In this document: one piece after another, positions 1 to 6,531 of the stretch | How the letters are laid out: each line of letters opens with the position of its first letter | How positions within the stretch are numbered: position 1 is the first letter of the stretch | Source: Stephanodiscus triporus | Lineage: Eukaryota > Bacillariophyta > Thalassiosirophyceae > Thalassiosirales > Thalassiosiraceae | Assembly (NCBI GenBank): GCA_036939755.1 | Contig: JALLAZ010000711.1 | Location: forward strand, 1-12,604 | Direction: 5' to 3' | Length of the DNA stretch: 12,604 bases | The notes under the pieces: model-generated | The model's input: only the letters and a program-made list of their open reading frames with translations | What the model was told of the DNA's origin: nothing | Database searches by the model: none | Made by a program: the position numbers and the translations under genes

Positions 1-87
1 AGTGGAAGAGGCTGGAACCGTTGTGTATGGTGCTAAGCAGGGACTCCTTCACGAATACACCCGATTTCTTTTTCATTCTACCATAAA

Positions 88-3000
88 ATGCCTCGCTTCT
101 CTTTTCTGTTAACATTTTTTTATCGTATTTTTGCCTCGTTCGTCTCCGCACATAGATCGAACGAGTCCAAAACACTAATGACAGGTATAATGGCTGGAAG
201 GAGGAGGAGGATTTGGGGGGGGAGGAAAGGGAGGACATCGAGGACCCGCGCTGTCCGCTGAGCTTCAGACTCGGATCGTGTCACGGAGTGAGGGGGGGGA
301 GGGACAAACGAGGAGGAGGAGGAGCGCACGTGCCGCTGATATTATACCCCCTCCATCCGGATTTCGACGCCGGATCCGGACGTCAGATACTCCTGACGGC
401 CGACTGGGAGATGCTCGAGATGTGGACGCCGGGCGGCGGAATAATCGGCACGAGGGATTCGCATTCCCCCGGCGCCGACGGCGGGGAGGGGAAGGGACGA
501 TCGACGTCGTCGTACCATACGACGACGGAGCGACTCAAGGAGGACGAGCAGTTCCCCCTCCTCTTCGAGGGGTCGTCGTTCTACCACTCGTCGCCGATCG
601 TGCACGACGTGAAGGGGGACGGCGTCGCCGACGCGATACTGGGGGATTACGACGGCAACATACACGTCGTGGGGTTGGACTTCGAGCCGCGCGCTGGAGG
701 CGGAGGAGGGGGCGGCGGAGGAGGGAGGAGGACGAGGGCCTACCGTCGAATAACGATACCTCGACTCAACGTTCGCAAGTCGTGGTTCGAGGTGGCGATC
801 AACCGCACCGGGAACGACGGCCTCGTCTCGAGGAATGCGACTGCCTCGACGATCGCGGCGTCCGGCGACGAGAATCGCACCGTCAGGCGGGAGGAGGAGT
901 TCGAGCCGTATCACACCTTCTTCGCCACGCCCGGCGACGAGAAGTGGAGGGGCAAGCTCGATGAGGAGGCTCTACGTGGAATTTCGGGAAACTTGCTCGG
1001 CATGGACGTTGACTCGGCGAGGAATTTGGCCGAGAGGAGGAGGAGGAGGAGGTCGAATAGTCGCAGCAGCGGCCGGAACGATGGCGAGAGGAGCGAAGAG
1101 GCGACGACGGGCGGTGACGAGGATGGCGTCGGGGGGGGCAGCGCGCATCGTCGGTTGCAAGAAGAAGAAGTTGACATCGACGCCGACGCCAACCAAGAGG
1201 AGCACGAGGTTGTAGGCGGCGAGGTGGATGCATATCAAGACAAACAGGAGGGGGCTATTCCCGAGGTGGATGCAGGTCAAGACACACAGGAGAGTGAGGC
1301 GGATGCAAATCAAGACGAGGACAAGGAAGATGGCAGCGAAGTGAATGCCATTCGAGAGGAAGGGGAGGTAGGCAAAGGCGCTCGCGATGTGATTGACAAA
1401 GGGATCGAAACGAACGACGTAGTGGCAGACGTAGTGGCAGACGTAGGAGAGGCATCTAAACAATACCTAGACGATTACATGTCATCCGAGGAGGGGTTAT
1501 TCGACGACGCGATTGGTGCACCACCTGATGGTACTGAATCCACGGAAACATACTCGGATTTCATGGTAGACGACGCTTATCTAGAACACGAACCAAATGG
1601 GGACAATGCTGATTCTACATCAAATGATGATCATTATTATCGTGATTACGGAATGGACGATTACCACTACAGAAAATATGGGGGGCCACGGAAGCCTCCT
1701 GATGGATGGGATACTTATGAACAGTATCAAACTGCAAAAGATCAATATTATCACGACTCCAACTACATACGTTTGCCGCCTCATTTACTGTCGACTTGTT
1801 CCTTGGTGGAATTACAACGCACGTACGGGTCTTCGAGCAGTACCCCAGAAGAAAAAGTGGATGAGTTGGTTTTATGTGCTGTTTCCTATTTTTTCGATGA
1901 AGATGAATGTAAGGATCCCTCGAAAAGTGAAGGGAAGAGTTTTGGAAAGCATGCCAATGCCGGTGGAGGCGACGAGACGGAGGAGCAGCGTGGACGTTAT
2001 TTGGCCAGCGCAGTAATGGCATACAACCTTAGGTTAGTGCAATCGATCGTGTGCGACTGTTTTTGCGTTTGATATCGCTCATTGAAAAAAGAAAAAAAAA
2101 TCCTCGTCGAGCAGGTGGAGTTATTGGTCGACTCAAGAAGTGCTTGATTTGTCCACAGATTGGTCAGCGCCTCTTGGAGATATTGTCGAAGGTGGGACAG
2201 TAGGCATTCACTCGGATGCGCACAATGGCAGTAAGTTATCATCAACTGTTGAGTATTCTTTTGCCGATCAATTTCTAGACTAACAGTTTATGCAGTGGGC
2301 GCATGGGCGCTGGCCACTCCTGTCGTCGTCAAGTTGGACGGATCCGACAGGTATCACATAGTGGTGGGAACAAGCATGGGTTTGGTGTACGCGCTGGAAA
2401 CCCCACACGGCTATGGCTCTAAGAGTGGGTGGCCAGTGCAAATGAGACACCCGGTTGAGCAGAAGGTTGTTGTTGAAGACGTTGTGGGCAATACAAACCT
2501 CGAGGTATTTGTTGTTGATGCAGGAGGGGATTTAGTTTCCTTAAATGCAGATGGAGCTGTTCTATGGGCACGCAGCCTCCTGAGGGACGACGAGTCATCG
2601 TCGAGGAAAGAGGTTGTCCATGTCGTCCGAGGGACTTCTCCAATGTCGCTTGGTGACGTAGAAGGGACGGGCAGACTTGCATTAGTTCTCCTTGCAAGAG
2701 TTGCTACAACAGATCGTCAACACACCCATCGGCCAGACAAGCATGATGCAGTGGAGTATCGACTTTACGCCATCGATTGCGTCACCGGGGATGACCTACC
2801 TAATTTTCCGATTGAATTGGATGGAGGGTCGCATATATCACGTACATCCTCCCTACCTCAGCCTTTGCTCGTCGACCTTCATGAGGATCAGCATCACTGG
2901 ATGGATTCAATTCATGGGCTATCTCACGAAAACATAGAAAAAATTCGTGCAATCAACGCCGAAGCATCCAGACAAGACTCGCCCAGGCCGAGACCTCACG

Positions 3001-3851
3001 GTGGTTCTGGTCGCGGTTTACACGTCGTGCAACCTGTTGGTTCCACACTTCACATTATTGAAGGTTCCACTTCGTGCGAACAAAAAATTGACGTTGGCGA
3101 TTCAATTCCGTCTATGGTGCAGGCGGACGACGTTCACGGCACAGGCGGTCTTGATCTTGTCGTAACGACATCCCAGGGGGAAATTCTCACCTTGGAATCT
3201 GATGTGGTTCCCTACCATCCGCTAAATGTTTGGTCAGCGGGGGTAGCTCGTTCTCCAGGTAGTAACAATGCACAGGCCCACGGATTTTCCTCCACGCAAG
3301 GGATATTCGTTCATCCTATTTCTAGACAATTCAGAGACATTTTGGGCGTCTACGTCCCCATCACCTTTGAAATCTTCGACCGCAGGCCTTCCATCAAAGA
3401 TGAGGAACATAGACGTGTCTACCAGGTTGACGTACGTGCTGGTATGTCGGCAAAGCGCACTGTCTATTCGCACACTTTTAATGCAACTGGGGTCTATACA
3501 GAACGCATTCAGATCCCATTCGGTCCAGGATATTACGCATTCTCAATTAGAATGATCACAACGCACGGGATTGTGTACGAGGATACGTTTCATGTTGGAT
3601 GGAATGTCAATTACATGGGTGGGCTGTGGCTCATCGTCTGTTTGCCACTTGTACTTGCATCTATACCAATACTGATGTTCAAGGTGTGTTAACGTGTTGC
3701 ATTTGCGCCTTTTATTCCAATGTTGTATATCGTCCATTCGCTGAAACCTATGTGCTTCAAAATGAAACAGAGAAAACCAAACTGGGAAGAAGATGAAGAC
3801 TTTGGAAGTGGTAATAGGGGCTTGGGTATTTTGGGCTTGGGCGATCTATAA
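88..3851 (+). CDS. DEX1: DEX1-like FG-GAP/integrin-alpha-like type I membrane protein, multi-exon
   Basis: Homologue of plant DEFECTIVE IN EXINE FORMATION 1, a secretory-pathway or cell-surface membrane protein with Ca-binding FG-GAP/beta-propeller repeats. Best model: join(88..137, 185..2032, 2115..2230, 2296..3683, 3771..3851), about 1,160 aa; the first exon is tentative. Seen: an FG-GAP loop (VKGDGVADAILGDYDG) near 610-655; a family block with SYFFDEDE near 1890; a propeller part in exon 4 (VVGTSMGLVYALE, IIEGSTSCEQKIDVGDS); an Ig-like domain near 3320-3600; one membrane helix at about 3616-3680; and a short acidic cytosolic tail (KRKPNWEEDEDFG) supplied by the last exon. All downstream junctions keep frame: AG|G, A|TG and phase-0 AAG|AGA. 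The protein is longer than plant DEX1 (about 900 aa) because of a poly-Gly/Arg and acidic repeat-rich insert at about 690-1750. The family call is sound; cargo and ligand are unknown. It converges on the phosphatase gene. Confidence 0.85.
138..184 (+). other. Candidate first intron of the DEX1-like gene (47 nt)
   Basis: Frame 1 from ATG 88 encodes a signal-peptide-like MPRFSFLLTFFYRIFAS. The DEX1 body is open in frame 0 with no ATG before the conserved region and a stop at 153. Removing 138-184 (GTTCGT...CTAATGACAG, with a good branch-like CTAAT) joins the two in frame through a TCG codon. A longer alternative, 108-184 (GTTAAC donor), is also in frame but loses most of the hydrophobic stretch. 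47 nt is short for a diatom intron. Confidence 0.35.
695..733 (+). repeat. Purine-rich GGA/GGC tract encoding poly-Gly
   Basis: A nearly pure G/A stretch inside exon 2 of the DEX1-like gene encodes about ten consecutive glycines followed by RRTR. It has several closely spaced G-runs. It reads as a slippage-prone coding microsatellite rather than a conserved domain. Confidence 0.7.
1032..1052 (+). repeat. (GAG/AGG)n coding microsatellite
   Basis: A run of GAGGAGGAG units encodes poly-Arg in the DEX1-like frame (AERRRRRRSNSR). The two other frames would give poly-Glu and poly-Gly, so an indel here would change the low-complexity peptide greatly. Confidence 0.7.
1173..1350 (+). repeat. Degenerate acidic peptide repeat in the DEX1-like gene
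   Basis: Four to five imperfect copies of a unit about 11-16 residues long with the pattern E-V/A-D-A-x-Q-D/E-x-x-x-E: DADANQEE, EVDAYQDKQE, EVDAGQDTQE, EADANQDEDK and EVNAIREEGE. The DNA copies share GGATGCA and TCAAGAC. The segment is strongly acidic and probably disordered, and lies between propeller portions. Confidence 0.65.
1419..1446 (+). repeat. Perfect 12-nt tandem repeat (GTAGTGGCAGAC x2.3)
   Basis: Two exact copies of GTAGTGGCAGAC plus the first 4 nt of a third. It encodes VVADVVADV in the acidic linker of the DEX1-like protein. In-frame unit length keeps the reading open. Confidence 0.8.
2033..2114 (+). other. Intron of the DEX1-like gene (82 nt)
   Basis: Donor AG|GTTAGT and acceptor GAGCAG|G. 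Unspliced, the frame ends at a stop at 2070. Spliced, AG+G makes Arg, and the reading continues as WSYWSTQEVLDLSTDWSAP, the expected DEX1 block after YLASAVMAYNL. Confidence 0.85.
2231..2295 (+). other. Intron of the DEX1-like gene (65 nt)
   Basis: Donor GCA|GTAAGT (consensus) and acceptor TATGCAG|TG. The split codon A|TG gives Met and links HSDAHNG to MGAWALATPVVVKLDG in frame. The intron contains in-frame stops. Confidence 0.85.
3684..3770 (+). other. Last intron of the DEX1-like gene (87 nt)
   Basis: Donor AAG|GTGTGT follows the membrane helix directly. Acceptor AAACAG|AGA opens an exon encoding RKPNWEEDEDFGSGNRG and ending at TAA 3849-3851. Read through, the protein would end three codons after the donor without a proper cytosolic tail. 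Confidence 0.75.
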
Positions 3852-3899
3852 TTAATTTATTTCACATAATCGTTGTTCCCTACCGAAAGTATGTAATGC

Positions 3900-4777
3900 T
3901 TACTGTGTGGTATCTGTCCAACTGCGCACATAATGTACGACCTTTCTGACGTCGCCGCTGAGATGTACTGATGACCAGAAGGCGATGCCAACCAATCGCG
4001 ACATCTCCTTCAATTCTTCCAAATATGCCCCCCAGCTTCCATCGTAACATTTCCGAACTCTCTCAGGAGAAAACGGCCTAACTGCGACTCCATTTTCGTA
4101 ATTTTGGGGTTTGAAGTTCGAGGCTCTATCGTCGAACAAGATGGCCCGTTGCATATTATTCGTCCCGACGTTTAAGTCCTTCCCACTTTTTACGATGTCG
4201 GGGAAGTTATCTCGATGGATCACTTCTCGGAAAAGACTTCTATCAGTGTCAAGCTCGTGCAAGATGTTATCGGTGTATGTTTTTTGGGCGGCAGTGTAGA
4301 CGTGGACGATGCCAAAAATACTGCACAGCTTGAGGGCCATCTTCGCCCCAGGACGAAAGTATGTTCTCGTGTTCGGGGCCAGGCTCGCATCATCGTACGG
4401 AAAGTCATCATCGATTTGATCAAAGTGGTGCAAAGTTGGCGGTGACGGTAACAAGGTCACCAAGTTGGACGGGGATACAGGGCACATCGAAACTTTCTCT
4501 TTCGGGTCATTCATTCTGTCTTCGAAATCTGGAATGGGACTGATGGAGCAGATTATTGTATGATCGAGGTCCTGTCAATCCGAGAGCCGAAGCGAAGCGC
4601 GATATCATTCGAAATAATGTAGGTAGATACTTGGACGAATTATTACGGAAGGGCAGTACCACTCACCCAAAACAAATGGACGGGGTCACTTTGGCTTTTG
4701 TAGCCGGCGAATGCGGTCAGCCCCGACGTACCCACCAAGGCAAATCTCCGAGCATGAATTCGGATATGTGATGCCAT
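3900..4777 (-). CDS. FCP1/NIF-type (CTD-like) HAD phosphatase, two exons
   Basis: Model on the minus strand: exon 1 4777..4667 (37 codons), exon 2 4571..3900; 260 aa. HAD-superfamily aspartate phosphatase of the TFIIF-interacting/CTD-phosphatase type, expected to remove Ser/Thr phosphate from nuclear substrates such as the RNA polymerase II tail. Seen: the nucleophile motif DLDHT at residues 38-42, formed exactly at the exon junction after the strand PVHLFW; YFRPGA followed by VHVYTAA (motif II Thr about 130); KDL (Lys about 168); and the metal-binding LFDDR (Asp about 184-185) followed by ASNF. These are all the expected catalytic elements in order. ATG GCA at 4777 sits in a good context; no earlier in-frame ATG is needed. 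Residues 8-25 (HARRFALVGTSGLTAFAG) resemble the FCP1-family N-terminal module but lack its zinc cysteines. No BRCT domain follows. True substrate unknown. Confidence 0.8.
4572..4666 (-). other. Intron of the FCP1-like phosphatase gene (95 nt)
   Basis: On the minus strand the donor is TGG|GTGAGT (strong consensus) and the acceptor TTGACAG|GAC. Both exons are phase 0, and joining them recreates HLFW|DLDHTIIC. The unspliced frame is closed by TGA just before GAC. Confidence 0.85.
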
Positions 4778-4924
4778 AATTGCAGGAGATGCCGTTGATT
4801 CTGGAGACGATCTCTGTCAGCGGTATTTAAGAGTGGTACAACGTTGAGTGGGTCAGGCCCAGGGGTGTCTTATTTTTTTGGCCAACGAAAAAAGAGTGGC
4901 CGGCGCGCCACTGGGGCTTTCACG
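4778..4924. promoter_or_regulatory. Shared divergent promoter between the FCP1-like and SDR genes
   Basis: Only 147 nt separate the two start codons. The region contains CGGTATTTAAGAG at 4821-4833, which reads TATTTAA on the plus strand and TTAAATA on the minus strand. It lies about 45 nt from the phosphatase ATG and about 92 nt from the SDR ATG. The same 13-mer recurs at 11948-11960. It is a plausible TATA-like core element; start sites are not determined. Confidence 0.45.
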
Positions 4925-6097
4925 ATGGCGACCTCCCGACTCCATCACCACCCCCCCGCCTACCTCCTCTTCCTCACCACCCTAATAATCGCCCTCCATA
5001 CATCGTCCCTGATCGATGCGCTGAGCTCTGTCCCCGTCGCAGACGTGTACTCCGTGCCCAATCTCAGCTCGAGGGTCGCCATCGTGACCGGCGCCTCTCG
5101 CGGGATCGGCAAGGGCATTGCCATCGAATTGGGCCGGGCGGGTATGACGGTGTACGTCGCGTCGCGCAGCTCCCGGTCCACGGGATTCGTTTCCGACGAG
5201 CGGGACCTCGGGGAGGACAATCGGGACTGCACCGTCGAGAGGACCGCCGAGGAGATCGACGCCCTGTCGGCCGGGGGGAGGGGTGTTCCCGTGCCGATGG
5301 ACGTTTCCGACGACAACGACCTGGCCGCGCTCGCGACCAGGGTTAGGGACGAATGCGGCCGATTGGACGTCGTGGTTTGCAGCGCGTTCTCCACGCCGCC
5401 GAACCTTAACGGCGCAGCGTTCCGCGACGATTTCTGGAAGCAGGGTGCGGGGATGTGGGATGCCTGCCACGGGGTCGGGTTGAGGGGATCGTACGTGACC
5501 TGCTGCGAGAGCGTGCCTCTCATGATAGAGACCGCGAGGAGCCATGGAACGCGGCCTCTCATCGTGATAATATCGAGTTTCGGGGGAAAGAGTTATACCT
5601 TCAATGTGGCCTACGGAGTCGGCAAGGCCGGGGCGGATAGACTTGCTTCCGACATGGCAATCCAGTTGGCCAAACACGACGTCGATACTGTATCTCTATA
5701 TCCCGGAATCGTCCAAACTGAGGGCAACGTCGAAATGGACAAAAGGGGGGAGTGGAATGCCGCCTCGGGAGGTTTGGATTTGAGCATGGGCGAATCGCCT
5801 CAATTTACCGGACGTGCCGTGGCATCGCTGTTGGCGAATTCCGAGTTGACGAAAAAAAGATCGGGGGATGTGATTGTAGTTGCTGAGCTTGCGAAGGAAT
5901 TGGGCTTCACCGATGTCGGGGGGAGAGTACCGGCGAGCATTCGTAATTTGAAGTTCATACTGCCGGGTATCGTGTTCCCGCAGATAGAGAAGAAGAGTGG
6001 GACTTCTATTCCAGAGTGGATCAAAGACAATGTACCCGATTATCTGTTGCCATGGTTTGTATTCTCTGGAGGCCCTCCACCCGTAGTATCTGATTAA
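4925..6097 (+). CDS. DHRS1: DHRS1-like short-chain dehydrogenase/reductase with N-terminal hydrophobic segment
   Basis: NAD(P)-dependent oxidoreductase, Rossmann fold, 390 aa, single exon. Seen: hydrophobic residues 12-33 (AYLLFLTTLIIALHTSSLID), a likely signal or membrane anchor pointing to ER or plastid-type targeting; TGASRGIG at 55-62 for cofactor binding; catalytic Ser 217/218 in VIISSFGG; YGVGK with Tyr230 and Lys234; then LYPGIVQTE. The blocks MWDACHGVGLRGSYV and SYTFNVAYGVGKAGADRLA match the DHRS1 subfamily closely. Oddity: the NNAG position reads VCSAFS (151-156), so both Asn are replaced. Human DHRS1 is about 313 aa; the extra length here is the N-terminal leader and an acidic insert around 86-105. 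ATG 4925 is the first Met in frame. Substrate unknown; DHRS1 relatives act on steroids and carbonyl xenobiotics. Upstream it shares a promoter with the phosphatase. Confidence 0.88.
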   Translation: MATSRLHHHPPAYLLFLTTLIIALHTSSLIDALSSVPVADVYSVPNLSSRVAIVTGASRGIGKGIAIELGRAGMTVYVASRSSRSTGFVSDERDLGEDNRDCTVERTAEEIDALSAGGRGVPVPMDVSDDNDLAALATRVRDECGRLDVVVCSAFSTPPNLNGAAFRDDFWKQGAGMWDACHGVGLRGSYVTCCESVPLMIETARSHGTRPLIVIISSFGGKSYTFNVAYGVGKAGADRLASDMAIQLAKHDVDTVSLYPGIVQTEGNVEMDKRGEWNAASGGLDLSMGESPQFTGRAVASLLANSELTKKRSGDVIVVAELAKELGFTDVGGRVPASIRNLKFILPGIVFPQIEKKSGTSIPEWIKDNVPDYLLPWFVFSGGPPPVVSD

Positions 6098-6531
6098 TAA
6101 GGTTGATGACATTCATCATGCATTACTTTACAAACTTTGACCAACCATTTTGTTCCTATTCCCAAAAATTGCCTAAAAATAGAGGGTATGAGCGCCCTAC
6201 CCGAGCTATGGGAACGGATGGGGCCAGGAGGATGACAGTTTGTGACAAGAGCCGAGAATCTTCTTACCGGCTGCCCCTATATCATCTACTCTACTCTTTT
6301 GATCTCTCTCTCTAAACAGCATCGTCATCTGTGAAACGTGCTATGGTATTTACGTATCTAGAGTGAGAGAGAGTTCTCGGTGTAGCTACACACACGCAAC
6401 CGCAACATCGTCAACGCATATCGTATGTAGAGATATGTTGGTTTCTAATTGAAAGTCCTTGCCGTCGGGAACCGCGACCGGCAACCGGCAACCTTGCAAG
6501 CCAACAACGCCAACAGAGCGCACGCCAAACA
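6098..6531. other. Intergenic region between the SDR and sulfotransferase-like genes (434 nt)
   Basis: No convincing gene on either strand. It holds the 3' flank of the SDR gene and probable promoter/5' UTR of the next. Visible are CT-rich (TCTCTCTCTCT, about 6300-6312) and GA-rich (GTGAGAGAGAGAG, about 6364-6376) tracts 50 nt apart that could pair, and GGTATTTA at about 6345-6352, a partial match to the TATA-like 13-mer found twice elsewhere. CCGGCAA is repeated twice just upstream of the start codon. Confidence 0.5.

Noticed and set aside
2..112. Open frame reaching the left edge (VEEAGTVVYGAKQGLLHEY..., stop at 110-112)
   Set aside because: Only 36 codons, no recognised domain, cut by the window edge, and its end overlaps the likely first exon of the DEX1-like gene. 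Could be the tail of a preceding gene but cannot be supported.
278..964. 228-codon plus-strand frame overlapping the DEX1-like exon
   Set aside because: Arg/Gly-rich low-complexity translation typical of an off-frame reading through GGA/CGA-rich DNA; FG-GAP motifs lie in the other frame.
972..1463. 163-codon open frame on the minus strand
   Set aside because: Antisense shadow of the GC-rich, acidic-repeat part of the DEX1-like exon; poly-Pro and Leu/Ile/Cys runs mirror the repeats, with no domain.
2033..2072. C-terminal end LVQSIVCDCFCV of the first long DEX1-like frame
   Set aside because: Intron read-through; splicing at AG|GTTAGT restores the conserved continuation.
4844..4924. Upstream extension of the SDR frame from a non-ATG codon
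   Set aside because: No ATG before 4925, and ATG 4925 directly precedes a good hydrophobic leader; the extension is probably 5' UTR.
4982..5677. 231-codon minus-strand frame opposite the SDR gene
   Set aside because: Antisense of a GC-rich coding region; the SDR motifs on the plus strand explain the openness.
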